Below are positions 17,289 through 25,562 of a DNA stretch of 64,000 bases, piece after piece; positions within the stretch are counted from its first letter, which is position 1; the number at the start of each line of letters is the position of its first letter. The position numbers and the translations under genes were made by a program. Under the pieces are notes generated by a model. The model saw nothing but the letters and a program-made list of their open reading frames with translations. It did no database searches and was not told the DNA's origin. The stretch lies in assembly GCF_037031225.1 (NCBI RefSeq), contig NZ_JAYEZN010000001.1, positions 744,001-808,000 of the forward strand, in the 5' to 3' direction. The DNA is from Halorientalis sp. LT38. Its GTDB lineage: Archaea; Halobacteriota; Halobacteria; Halobacteriales; Haloarculaceae.

Positions 17289-17894
17289 TCAGGGACCGAC
17301 CGCGAACGCATCGGGATTGTACCGCAGCGCGTCCTCGACGTCCCGCCACTCCCCGAGATCCCTGAGCGCGTACCGGGCGAGGCCGGGGTTTCGGATCAAT
17401 TCGAGTTCCGCCATCCGCAGCCGGGCGGACGCGTACAGGTCCGTCCAGTCGAGCCGGCGCGTCTCCTCCTCGCGGTCGCCCTCGGGTTCGAAGGACAACG
17501 TGCCGTCCTCCACGTCGATGGTCCCGAACTGGTAGCGGGTCCACGCGAGGTACTCGTCGAACGGCACGGTGTCGGTCGGTTCGGACTCGCGGCGGTACTG
17601 GGCCCGGAATCGCTGGTGGGGTTCGTCCCCGCCCCAGAGGTGCCCCCGGGCGAGCAACTTCACCCGCCCGTCGGCTTCGACGGCGAGATGGTAGTCGACC
17701 CGGACGCTCTCGTACCCGCGGGTCCGGAACTCCTCCGTCACCGCCGGCCCGTGCAGGACCAGCTTGTCGGTCCGCTCGAACGGCGGCCGCGTGGACAGCG
17801 CCCGCTCGTAGACCGGCGTACACGGCCGGTTCGCCGCCGCGGCGGAACCGCCCCACGTCTCGGGGTCGGTCTCGTGGGGGTCGACCCAGGGCAT
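17289..17894 (-). CDS. Conserved haloarchaeal hypothetical protein
   Basis: A soluble 201-residue protein beginning MPWVDPHETDPETWGG. It has no membrane segment and no motif I can name. Regions that look conserved are FERTDKLVLHGPAVTEEFRT, the strand pair VDYHLAVEADGRVKLLARGH, and the C-terminal helix ARYALRDLGEWRDVEDALRY. I start at ATG 17894; the frame continues to 17987, but that stretch includes a hairpin and reads poorly. It is divergent from the XPB helicase gene. Confidence 0.65.
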   Translation of the reverse strand: MPWVDPHETDPETWGGSAAAANRPCTPVYERALSTRPPFERTDKLVLHGPAVTEEFRTRGYESVRVDYHLAVEADGRVKLLARGHLWGGDEPHQRFRAQYRRESEPTDTVPFDEYLAWTRYQFGTIDVEDGTLSFEPEGDREEETRRLDWTDLYASARLRMAELELIRNPGLARYALRDLGEWRDVEDALRYNPDAFAVGP

Positions 17895-17956
17895 ACGTGT
17901 CCCTACGTGTCGGCAACATTTGATGGTTTCGTCGACACGGGTCGGGTGACTCGGGC

Positions 17957-17982
17957 CCCACGCATCGCCTTCAGGCGGTGGG
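17957..17982. mobile_element. Possible remnant of an IS200/IS605-type right end (hairpin)
   Basis: Sequence CCCAC-GCAT-CGCC-TTCA-GGCG-GTGGG folds into a stem (17957-17961 with 17978-17982, 17966-17969 with 17974-17977) that strongly resembles the CCCACGCC-TTCA-GGCGTGGG hairpin at the ends of haloarchaeal TnpB-bearing elements. No transposase frame is nearby, so at most this is a leftover end. Confidence 0.25.
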
Positions 17983-18012
17983 TTCATTCGGCCGCCGGGC
18001 GTAGCCGTCGGC

Positions 18013-19452
18013 GTGCTGAGGCTGACGTTCGAGGACGGGACGATCCGGCTGGCCGGTGAGATCCCCGCCGACCTGCCGGGCGTCGAACGCGATCCCCGCT
18101 CACAGACGGGTCGAGCCCCGGCAGTCCAGTACCACCCGATCCGCCGGGCGCTCGCCGACCGCGGCGTCGCGTTCGAGGACCGCGTGCTGGACCTCGCCCC
18201 CCTCGATCTGCGGTCGACCTACGACCTTCGAGCGTACCAGCGCGACGCGCTCGACGCCTGGCTCGACACCGCAGACGAGTCCGGGACCGATAACGGGGCG
18301 AGTGGCTCGGACCGGATCGCGGCCCTCGCGCCACGGGGCGTCCTCGAACTCCCGACCGGCAGCGGGAAGACGGTCATCGGCATCGAGGCGATGGAACGGC
18401 TGGGGACGCCCACGCTGGTCGTGGTCCCGACTATCGACCTGCTCGAACAGTGGCGCCGAGAACTCGAGCGGGAGTTCGACGTGCCGGTCGGGCAACTGGG
18501 CGGGGGCGAACAGGTCCTCGAACCGCTGACGGTCGCGACCTACGACTCGGCGTACCTCCGGGCCGACGACGTGGGCGACCGGTTCGGCCTCCTCGTCTTC
18601 GACGAGGTCCACCACCTCGGCGGGGAGGGCTACCGCGACATCGGCCGACTGTTCGCCGCGCCCGCCCGACTGGGCCTCACCGCCACCTTCGAGCGCCCGG
18701 ACGGCGCCCACGAGGTGATCGCGGAACTCGTCGGCCCGCTGGTCTACCGGCTCGACGTCGACGACCTCGCGGGCGACCACCTCGCACGGTACGACGTCAA
18801 GCGGCTCGAAGTGGCGCTGACTCCCGAGGAGCGCGAGGCCTACGAGCGCCACCAGGGGACGTTCACCGACTACCTCGCCCGCTCGGACATCCAGCTACGG
18901 AGCGGTAGCGACTACCAGGAACTCGTCAAGCGCTCGGGGAGCGATCCCGAGGCACGAGACGCCCTGCTCGCGAAGCAACGAGCCCGCGAGATCATGATGA
19001 ACGCCGACCGGAAGGTCGAGGAACTGGCCGCGCTGCTAGACCGCCACCGCGACGACCGAGTGATCGTCTTCACCGCCCACACGGACCTGGTCTACCGGCT
19101 CTCGGAGCGCTTTCTCGTGCCCGCGATCACCGGCGAGACGCCGGCCGAGGAGCGACGGGAGATCCTCTCGCGGTTCCGCGCGGGGACGTACTCGACCGTC
19201 GCGACGGCGAACGTCCTCAACGAGGGCATCGACGTGCCCGACGCGAACGTGGCCGTCCTGCTCTCGGGCAGCGGGAGCGAGCGAGAGTTCACCCAGCGGC
19301 TGGGCCGGATCCTCCGACCGAAGGAGGATGGCGACTCGCCGGAGGGGACGGGTGGAGAGCGGGAGGTCGGACAGGGAACCGGTCGAGCGTTGCTCTACGA
19401 GATCGTCAGCGAGGAGACGGCCGAGGAGCGCGTCGCGCGCCGGCGACGCTAG
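18013..19452 (+). CDS. XPB/Rad25-like SF2 DNA helicase
   Basis: ATP-dependent 3'-5' helicase/translocase for nucleotide excision repair or transcription-linked unwinding. The 479 residues show a damage-recognition-like N-terminal domain of about 75 residues, RAYQRDALDAW, Walker A ELPTGSGKT, the DEVH box LLVFDEVHHLGGEGY, motif III LGLTATFERPDGA, and a second RecA domain with VIVFTAH, TANVLNEGIDVPDAN and motif VI EFTQRLGRILRPK. GTG start at 18013. The partner nuclease Bax1 lies 0.5 kb downstream in the same direction, separated by an antisense lipoprotein gene whose stop overlaps this one by four bases. Confidence 0.92.
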   Translation: MLRLTFEDGTIRLAGEIPADLPGVERDPRSQTGRAPAVQYHPIRRALADRGVAFEDRVLDLAPLDLRSTYDLRAYQRDALDAWLDTADESGTDNGASGSDRIAALAPRGVLELPTGSGKTVIGIEAMERLGTPTLVVVPTIDLLEQWRRELEREFDVPVGQLGGGEQVLEPLTVATYDSAYLRADDVGDRFGLLVFDEVHHLGGEGYRDIGRLFAAPARLGLTATFERPDGAHEVIAELVGPLVYRLDVDDLAGDHLARYDVKRLEVALTPEEREAYERHQGTFTDYLARSDIQLRSGSDYQELVKRSGSDPEARDALLAKQRAREIMMNADRKVEELAALLDRHRDDRVIVFTAHTDLVYRLSERFLVPAITGETPAEERREILSRFRAGTYSTVATANVLNEGIDVPDANVAVLLSGSGSEREFTQRLGRILRPKEDGDSPEGTGGEREVGQGTGRALLYEIVSEETAEERVARRRR

Positions 19453-19871
19453 ACGCCCGCCGGCCTGGGGTCGAGCACGAAGTCCAGCGCCGATCCCTCC
19501 TCGAAGCGCTCGTAAGGCACTTCGAGGTGGACCTGCACTGTCTGCGTCTCGTTTCCGTCGAGGGTCAGTTCGGTCGATCCGCTGACGATCTCGTCCCCGA
19601 TGGTTCGGGAGACGGTGACATTGACGCCGCGTCGCCAGTCCGCGCCGTTCCGGACCCGCATCTCGACGAGGGTCCGGTTCCCGTCGTCGGCCGGGGCGGT
19701 CGTCCACTCCGGGACCGGGAAGCCAGGTTCCGTGGGAGTCGTCGGCTCAGTCGAACCGTCGTCGTCCGGGATCCCCGACTGGGGCTCCGGCACGGGCCGC
19801 GGCGCGTTCATACAGCCGGCGGTGAGCGCGGCGAGGACCACCAGCACGCACAGTACCTGTCGGCGCTGCAT
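19449..19871 (-). CDS. Small surface lipoprotein
   Basis: A 140-residue exported protein. Residues 1-20 are a lipoprotein signal (MQRRQVLCVLVVLAALTAGC) with lipobox LTAGC, so Cys20 should be lipidated and anchored to the outer face of the membrane. A Pro/Thr/Asp-rich linker of about 40 residues follows, then one beta-sandwich-like domain (NRTLVEMRVRNGADWRRGVN to VQVHLEVPYERFEEG) resembling FxLYD/CARDB-type extracellular domains. ATG at 19871. It lies antisense between the XPB and Bax1 genes, which are usually neighbours. Confidence 0.82.
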   Translation of the reverse strand: MQRRQVLCVLVVLAALTAGCMNAPRPVPEPQSGIPDDDGSTEPTTPTEPGFPVPEWTTAPADDGNRTLVEMRVRNGADWRRGVNVTVSRTIGDEIVSGSTELTLDGNETQTVQVHLEVPYERFEEGSALDFVLDPRPAGV

Positions 19872-19964
19872 ACAGGTCACTGAACCGGCACGCGGCATCA
19901 ATCTTCTCTCTCCCGCCGCCGGCGACTGGCCGGCTTTTTGTCCCTCCGCGGTGACCACTCGATC

Positions 19965-21464
19965 GTGCTGACGAAGGACCTGCTCCGGGTTTCGCGCGCA
20001 GGCGGTGGCTACCAGCCACGGTTCGCCGACGGGGAGGACGAGGCCCTGGCCGCCCGCGTGATCGGGACCTTTCAGGGCCACCTGGAGCAGCCCCGGACCG
20101 CGCTCCAGGAGGCGCTCGCGGCACTCGAACGCGAGGCCAGCGACTTCAAACTCGTCCGGGGATTCGCCAAGCTCGTCGAGCGAGAGGCGACCTTCGAGAC
20201 CCGCGCCCCGGTCGACCCACGACGCGCACGCGAGGCCGCGTTCGCCGCCGCGGCAGGGGTCGGAGTCGTCACCCCGGAGGAACGAGGTCACGCTCTGGAG
20301 AACGCTGCCGCCCGCCTCGACTGTACCCCCGACGAGATCGAGGAGTCGCTGTACGCCGACCGGGAGCAGAATCAGGTCCTCACCGAACTCGCAGTGCGCT
20401 GGGAGCCCGCGGAGCTGGTGGCCCAGTACAACCTCTCGCTGGCGCAGACGGCGCTGTTCGACGCCACCGAGGTCCGGATCCGCGCCTCGGACCCCAGGGC
20501 CGTCGTCTCGGCGGTCAAACGGCTGCGGCTCATGTACGAGATCCGCCGGACAGAGGACGGCCGAGAGGTGGTCGTCACCGGACCCGACGCGCTGTTCCGG
20601 ACCAGCCGGCGGTACGGAACCCGCTTCGCGCGCCTCCTCAGGACCGTCGCCGGTACCGTCGAGTGGGAACTGACCGCGACCATCAACGACCGCGGGACAG
20701 AGCGCGAACTGCGCCTCACCGACGCTGACGTGTCGGTGCCAGACGCCGAGCCGGTGACGGAGATGACCTTCGACAGCGGCGTCGAGGCCGACTTCGCGAC
20801 CCGGTTCCGGTCGCTGGATCTGGACTGGGAACTGGTCAGGGAGCCCGAACCGCTCGCGGCGGGCGCCCACGTCGTCATCCCCGACTTCGCCTTCGACTAC
20901 GAGTTCGCGGACTTCCGGGTCTTCTTCGAGATCATGGGCTTCTGGACGCCCGAGTACGTGGAGAAGAAACTCGAGAGGCTCGCCGCGGTCGAGGACGTCG
21001 AGATGCTCGTCGCGGTCGACGAGAGCCTCGGGGTGGGCGAAGAGATCGATGCCCGCGACCATCGGGCCATCCCGTACTCGAGCACCGTTCGGCTCAAGGA
21101 CGTCAGACGGGCGCTCCGGCGCTACGAGGACGACCTCACTACCGACGCCGCCGCCTCGCTGCCCGACGATCTCGTCCCCGAGGAAGACGTGATCGACCTC
21201 GAAAGCCTGGCCGACCGCCACGGCGTCAGCGTTTCTGCCCTCGAAGGCAAGAAATTTCGGGACCACGCCCGAGTCGGTCGAACGCTGATCCGACCGTCGG
21301 TAATTTCTTCTCTCGAAGGCAATATTTCGGAGGGGATGGATCTCGCGGCCGCCGAGGCGGTTCTCGACGAGTACGGTATCGACGACGCCAGCGCGATCCT
21401 CTCGCGCCTCGGCTATCGGGTCGCGTGGGAGGGACTCGGTGGCGGGACCGTGCGGGAGAAGTAG
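19965..21464 (+). CDS. Bax1-type nuclease, XPB partner (DUF790)
   Basis: Structure-specific endonuclease that binds archaeal XPB and cuts near the ssDNA/dsDNA junction of bubbles (family knowledge). Of 499 residues, the N-terminal part (LTKDLLRVSRAGGGYQPRF) and the helical middle are typical of DUF790. The nuclease-like core is visible at about residues 305-350: VIPDFAFDYEF, then FFEIMGFWTPEYVEKKLERL, i.e. the PD...E...EKK pattern. I start at GTG 19965 because family members begin MLTxDLLRV; the frame extends to 19938. Strong candidate to work with the helicase at 18013. Confidence 0.88.
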   Translation: MLTKDLLRVSRAGGGYQPRFADGEDEALAARVIGTFQGHLEQPRTALQEALAALEREASDFKLVRGFAKLVEREATFETRAPVDPRRAREAAFAAAAGVGVVTPEERGHALENAAARLDCTPDEIEESLYADREQNQVLTELAVRWEPAELVAQYNLSLAQTALFDATEVRIRASDPRAVVSAVKRLRLMYEIRRTEDGREVVVTGPDALFRTSRRYGTRFARLLRTVAGTVEWELTATINDRGTERELRLTDADVSVPDAEPVTEMTFDSGVEADFATRFRSLDLDWELVREPEPLAAGAHVVIPDFAFDYEFADFRVFFEIMGFWTPEYVEKKLERLAAVEDVEMLVAVDESLGVGEEIDARDHRAIPYSSTVRLKDVRRALRRYEDDLTTDAAASLPDDLVPEEDVIDLESLADRHGVSVSALEGKKFRDHARVGRTLIRPSVISSLEGNISEGMDLAAAEAVLDEYGIDDASAILSRLGYRVAWEGLGGGTVREK

Positions 21465-21502
21465 CGAAGCGATTTTCGTCGCGGGTCTCGGATCGTCCAG
21501 CC

Positions 21503-21922
21503 ATGCAGGATCTCAGTGCTCACCACGTCGGCCTGACCGTCGCCGATCTGGACCGGGCGATCGAGTTCTACCGGGACGTTCTCGGACTGGACGTGCTGTC
21601 GCGGTTCTCGGTCGGCGGCGAGGAGTTCGCGACCGGTGTCGGCGTTCCGGGCGCGGCCGCCGACTTCGCACACCTCGACGCCGGCGGCGCTCGCGTCGAA
21701 CTCGTCGCGTACCAACCCGAAGGGGACGGCCAGCCGAGGGCGGAACTGAACCAGCCCGGCGCTTCACACCTGGGACTCGAAGTCGACGACCTCGACGCGT
21801 TCTACGAGGATCTTCCCGAGGATGTACCGACGATCAGCGACCCGCAGACGACCGAGAGCGGAACTCGAATCTGCTTCCTGCAGGATCCAGACGGCCACCT
21901 GGTCGAAGTGCTGCAGCTGTAG
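21503..21922 (+). CDS. VOC-fold protein (glyoxalase/bleomycin resistance family)
   Basis: A 139-residue single-domain vicinal-oxygen-chelate protein. The two beta-alpha-beta-beta-beta halves are visible: HHVGLTVADLDRAIEFYRDV and ASHLGLEVDDLDAFYEDLPE. Metal ligand candidates are the His in HHVGLTV, the Glu in ARVELVAY, the His in SHLGLEV and the Glu in HLVEVLQL near the C-terminus. This matches methylmalonyl-CoA epimerase or glyoxalase I spacing, but the substrate cannot be assigned. ATG at 21503. Confidence 0.85.
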   Translation: MQDLSAHHVGLTVADLDRAIEFYRDVLGLDVLSRFSVGGEEFATGVGVPGAAADFAHLDAGGARVELVAYQPEGDGQPRAELNQPGASHLGLEVDDLDAFYEDLPEDVPTISDPQTTESGTRICFLQDPDGHLVEVLQL

Positions 21923-21955
21923 CGGTCGCTGGGCGGTGGATTGAGCGGCTAGCAT

Positions 21956-22211
21956 CCGGCGGCCGAAGGCCGCCGGTTCACCGGAAGACGGTTCTGCTCG
22001 CACCTGCGGTGCTGCGCGGACTGCGGCTTCCGAGCGCCCCCTCGTTCCCTGCGGTCACTCGCGGGCACACTCCGCGCGACCGAAGGGAGCGCGGAGGGCT
22101 TTTTCGCCCACGTTTTTCAAGTAGTGAGGGAGCGAAGCTCCCTCATACCATGCGAACGGGCCGCTCCGCGGCCCGTGAGCAGAGAGTGGTTCGCGCCGTC
22201 AGGCGCGAACC
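21956..22211. repeat. Array of five GC-rich hairpins in a convergent gap
   Basis: The 305-base gap 21923-22227 between the convergent VOC and PAPS-reductase genes holds perfect inverted repeats: 21956-21964 with 21968-21976 (9 bp, loop GAA), 22070-22077 with 22089-22096 (8 bp), 22125-22133 with 22137-22145 (9 bp, loop GAA), 22156-22164 with 22168-22176 (9 bp, loop TCC) and 22188-22197 with 22202-22211 (10 bp, loop GTCA). A short T-run (22100-22104) lies within. No open frame looks coding. They may act as a bidirectional terminator. Confidence 0.75.
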
Positions 22212-22227
22212 CGACGACGTAAAAGGT

Positions 22228-23196
22228 TCACATGTAGCCGAGGTCGCGCAGGCGCTCCATCAGGTCCTCCTTGTCCTGGGCGCGGCCGGCGCGCTCGGTC
22301 GTGTTCTCCATGTCCTGCAGCCAGGCGGGCTCCTGGGCGGCTTTGTCGGTCGAGACTTCGCTACCCAGCGAGCGGAAGCCGGCGAAGTACTTCGGGCTCA
22401 CGGGGATGTCGTCCTGGGTCAGGTCGTTGGGCAGGTCGTCGCCGGATTCGGGGACGTAGCCGTCGTCGGGGTAGCCGGCGACGGTGTCGGGGACGACGAA
22501 GCCCCAGAAGGCGTCCCAGACCGCGGGTTCGTCGAACTGCAGGATCGGCTGGATGCGGTCGTGGGGCGGGTAGATGTCCGGGTCGTGACGCGGGGAGAAG
22601 AAGGTCTCGTCGGCGCGGGCCTCCTGCTCGTCCCAGCGGACGCCGGAGATGACGCCGTCGATCTCGTACTCCTCGAGGGCGTCGTTGAGCGCGACGGTCT
22701 TCAGCAGGTGGTTGCCGACGTAGGTGTCGAGCAGGAAGGGGAAGTCGTCCTCCTCGTACTCGAGGATGTCGCGGACGTGGTGCTGGTTGTGCTCGCTGAG
22801 GGCGTCGACCGGGATGTCGTCGCCGGGTTCGAGGTCGTTCGCCTCGACGTAGTCGCCGACGTCCTCGTTACGGGCGTAGATGACTTCGAGGTCCCACTCG
22901 TCGGCCCAGTGGTCGACGAAGTCGTGAATCTCGTCGAAGTGCTGGTAGTGGTCGATGAACACCGCCGGGGGGACTTCCAGGTCGAACTTCTCGGCGACCT
23001 CCTTGATGAAGTACAGCGTCAGCGTCGAGTCCTTCCCGCCGGTCCACATCACGGCCGGGTTCTCGTACTGCTCGAGGCCCTCGCGGGTGACCTCGATGGC
23101 CTTCTCGATCTTGTCCTCGATGGACGCGTAGTCGGCGGGATCCTCGCCGTCGCCGTCCTCGTAGTCGACGTCCAGGTAGTCGGGGAATGCTGCCAT
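22228..23196 (-). CDS. PAPS reductase family (adenine-nucleotide alpha-hydrolase) protein
   Basis: A 322-residue PP-loop protein. The pyrophosphate-binding motif is MWTGGKDSTLTL (the SGGKDS motif with a Thr), preceded by a coiled N-terminal helix and followed by VFIDHYQHFDEIHDFVD. The C-terminal half carries SGVRWDEQEARADETFFSPR and the helical segment around AVWDAFWGFVV. The family includes PAPS/APS reductases and the CysD sulfurylase subunit; I see no reductase-type ECGIH cysteine motif, so the reaction may be adenylyl transfer rather than reduction. Start ATG 23196, with an A/T-rich ATAATTATATC element just upstream. Confidence 0.8.
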   Translation of the reverse strand: MAAFPDYLDVDYEDGDGEDPADYASIEDKIEKAIEVTREGLEQYENPAVMWTGGKDSTLTLYFIKEVAEKFDLEVPPAVFIDHYQHFDEIHDFVDHWADEWDLEVIYARNEDVGDYVEANDLEPGDDIPVDALSEHNQHHVRDILEYEEDDFPFLLDTYVGNHLLKTVALNDALEEYEIDGVISGVRWDEQEARADETFFSPRHDPDIYPPHDRIQPILQFDEPAVWDAFWGFVVPDTVAGYPDDGYVPESGDDLPNDLTQDDIPVSPKYFAGFRSLGSEVSTDKAAQEPAWLQDMENTTERAGRAQDKEDLMERLRDLGYM

Positions 23197-23295
23197 GGTG
23201 TAATGAGATATAATTATGCCCGGTAAGTGTTTTTCGGGATTTCGGCGGTGTGGAAATCGGTCCCACGGCGGAGCCGGCCGGCGAATCGGCCCCTG

Positions 23296-23303
23296 TATTA
23301 TAA
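23296..23303 (+). promoter_or_regulatory. TATA box of the 81-residue protein gene
   Basis: TATTATAA, ending 23 bases before ATG 23327; indicates an essentially leaderless transcript. It lies in the 130-base divergent region shared with the PAPS-reductase-family gene. Confidence 0.6.
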
Positions 23304-23326
23304 GGGTGGCTTCCGTACGGGCGGGT

Positions 23327-23572
23327 ATGAGCGAGTTGCAAGCGGACCTCCGGTCGGCGTTCGAGGATGCGGGGTACGACGTGGACGACGTCTCGGTCAA
23401 CCGGGATCGGGTCGAAGTCGTGTTACTGACCGAGGGCGAGAGCGCCAGCGACCTCGAGGCGATCGCCTACGACGTCGTCGACGAGGACGACGTGCTGACG
23501 ATGAACGTGACGACCGAACAGGTGGACGGCCAGGGTCTGAGCACGGTCCTGTCCTTCCGCCAGCGGTCCTGA
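23327..23572 (+). CDS. Small acidic haloarchaeal protein, unknown function
   Basis: An 81-residue soluble acidic protein (MSELQADLRSAFEDAGYDVD...). The predicted pattern is helix-strand-strand-helix-strand, with a regular alternating strand VNRDRVEVVLLTE and a final strand STVLSFRQR, like a small ferredoxin-type fold. The ATG at 23327 is supported by the TATA box at 23296. Divergent from the PAPS-reductase-family gene, which suggests shared control, but I cannot assign a role. Confidence 0.7.
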   Translation: MSELQADLRSAFEDAGYDVDDVSVNRDRVEVVLLTEGESASDLEAIAYDVVDEDDVLTMNVTTEQVDGQGLSTVLSFRQRS

Positions 23573-23649
23573 ACGACGGCAGTGGCAGTCGCTGAGACGG
23601 CAGGCGGTCGGTAGAAGCGTCCGCGGACGGCGGGTCGGCGGCTCCGGCT

Positions 23650-24234
23650 TCAGCTGATGAACTTGTTGTCCCGCCAGTTGACGCCGTTTTCCCCTTCGTC
23701 CTCTCGGGGTTCCTCGACGACGTTGACGGAGGCGGGTCGGTCTTCGCCGTCGACGATGCGGGTCGCGCGGAGTTCGCCGTCGACGGCGACGACGGCGGTC
23801 AGCGTTCCCTTCTCGGCGATCCCGGCGATGCCACAGAGCACCTCGAACATCGGGTACTGGAGCGCGGTGTTCTGCAGAACGGTTTCGCGGTCGCCCTTGA
23901 AACAGGCGTATTCGACGAGTTCGGACTCGATCTCTTCTTCTTCGTCTTCGAGGGTGCCCCACTGCGGACCGCCACCGCCGGGGCCCCCGGGTCGGTCCTC
24001 GGGTTCTTCCTCGTATACCCTGTTTTCGGTGATGCTGGCCTTGAGCTGCGCCGTCGGCGTGTATTTGCTCATGCTCTCGTCGGCCGCGACAGCGCTGATG
24101 ATGAGTGTGTTGTTGCGACGAGTGATGTCGATGTCCTCCATCTCCACCGGGAGATCGGGGTCTTCGAAATACTCGTACACGTCTTCGAGCGGCAATTCGA
24201 GTGTCGAATGGAGTCTGAATACACGGCTTGTCAT
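23650..24234 (-). CDS. DUF7110-like haloarchaeal protein
   Basis: A soluble 194-residue protein beginning MTSRVFRLHSTLELPLEDVY. The N-terminal 75 residues and the C-terminal part (YACFKGDRETVLQNTALQYP, MFEVLCGIAGIAEKGTLTAV) look well conserved, separated by a variable Pro/Gly/Glu-rich linker (about residues 75-105). It matches a haloarchaea-only family I remember as DUF7110; no function is known to me. It converges on the 81-residue gene. Confidence 0.75.
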   Translation of the reverse strand: MTSRVFRLHSTLELPLEDVYEYFEDPDLPVEMEDIDITRRNNTLIISAVAADESMSKYTPTAQLKASITENRVYEEEPEDRPGGPGGGGPQWGTLEDEEEEIESELVEYACFKGDRETVLQNTALQYPMFEVLCGIAGIAEKGTLTAVVAVDGELRATRIVDGEDRPASVNVVEEPREDEGENGVNWRDNKFIS

Positions 24235-24433
24235 GATTTGAATGAGTGGCGGTCGGCTGACACCGGGTCTGTTCGTCGGGATATACGTTCCCCAGTCATA
24301 TATGGCCTGTCCTTCCTGTGGCCTCGGCTAGCTGTGATGTATGGTAGCTGTCACCACAGCCGCGCAGTCGGTGGGTTCGTCACGTCGGCGGGGCGTGTCC
24401 ATGGGACGAGAACACGATAACCGGCAGGTAACC

Positions 24434-24449
24434 AGACAGTTTAGTGTCT
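24434..24449. promoter_or_regulatory. Small dyad over the probable TATA box of the flavoprotein gene
   Basis: AGACA-GTTTAG-TGTCT with perfect five-base arms. The centre AGTTTAGT is the best TATA candidate, about 31 bases before ATG 24473. Short arms could arise by chance. Confidence 0.3.
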
Positions 24450-24472
24450 CGGACGACTACAGAGCGATACCA

Positions 24473-25504
24473 ATGAGCGAGGAACGCGAGTACGAAGTCG
24501 TCGTCGTGGGCGGTGGTCCGGCGGGGTTGACAGCGGCGCTGTACACCACCCGACTCGGCCACGACACCGCAGTCATCAATCGCGGCGGCGGCCGCGCGGC
24601 GATGATGCAGGAAACCCACAACGTGATCGGCATCCCGGAAGACGTCTCGGGCAACGAACTCCTGCAGACCGCGATCGAACAGATCCAGGGGTACGGGGCC
24701 GACTACCACCGGGACTTCGTGAGCGAGGCCGAGCATACCGAGGACGGACGCATCAGGCTCGAAGCCGGCGACGTCACGGCCGTCGCCGACCGGGTCGTCC
24801 TCGCGACCGGATTCTCCGACGGCCGTCCAGACCCGCCGGCACCGCGGACCGGGCGGGGCCTGCACTACTGCCTCCACTGCGACGCGTACATGTTCGTCGA
24901 CGAACCGGTGTACGTGATGGGCCACGGCGACAGCACCGCCCACGTCGCCATGATCATGCTCAACTTCACCGACGAGGTGGACGTCCTGCTGAACGGCGAC
25001 GAGCCCACCTGGAGCGAAGAGACGGACGAACTCGTCCGCGCGCACCCGGTCGACATCGTCGAGGAGGAGGTCACCGAGGTCCACAACGGCGAGGACGGCT
25101 GGCTCGAAGCCCTGACCTTCGCCGACGGCTCCCGCCGGGAGTACCGCGGCGGCTTCGCCATGTACGGCTCGGAGTACAACACGGACCTCGCCGAGCAACT
25201 GGGCGTCGAGCTGAACGACGACGGGACCATCGCGGTCGGCGACCACGGCGCGACCAGCGTCGACGGCGTGTACGCGGTCGGCGACGTGATCCCCGGCCAC
25301 AACCAGATCCCCGTCGCGATGGGCCAGGGGGCGAAGGCCGGCATCGACATTCACTACGACCTGCGGACCTATCCCATGTCGATCGAGGACATCGAGGCTG
25401 CCGGTGGCATCGACGTCGACGACGTGCCCGCGGTGTCCGAGGACATCCGCGCCGCCGCACAGGCCCACCGGAGCGAGGGAGAGGAAGCGAGCGCGGATGA
25501 TTAA
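24473..25504 (+). CDS. Thioredoxin-reductase-like FAD/NAD(P) oxidoreductase
   Basis: A 343-residue flavoprotein with the low-molecular-weight TrxR layout: FAD-binding VVVGGGPAGLTAAL (residues 10-23), the redox pair Cys133-x-x-Cys136 in HYCLHCDAY, and the FAD-closing motif GVYAVGDVIPGHNQIPVAMG. The second dinucleotide loop reads VMGHGDSTAHVAM, weaker than the usual GGGxSA, so the electron donor may not be NADPH. The active site CLHC differs from the classic CATC. It could reduce thioredoxin or glutaredoxin-like partners using an unusual donor. Start ATG 24473, not the longer frame from 24341. Confidence 0.88.
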   Translation: MSEEREYEVVVVGGGPAGLTAALYTTRLGHDTAVINRGGGRAAMMQETHNVIGIPEDVSGNELLQTAIEQIQGYGADYHRDFVSEAEHTEDGRIRLEAGDVTAVADRVVLATGFSDGRPDPPAPRTGRGLHYCLHCDAYMFVDEPVYVMGHGDSTAHVAMIMLNFTDEVDVLLNGDEPTWSEETDELVRAHPVDIVEEEVTEVHNGEDGWLEALTFADGSRREYRGGFAMYGSEYNTDLAEQLGVELNDDGTIAVGDHGATSVDGVYAVGDVIPGHNQIPVAMGQGAKAGIDIHYDLRTYPMSIEDIEAAGGIDVDDVPAVSEDIRAAAQAHRSEGEEASADD

Positions 25505-25562
25505 GCGCCTGAGAGCAGCCACTAGGCAAAGGTATTAATCCGGTTCCGCACCCCGCTGGAGT

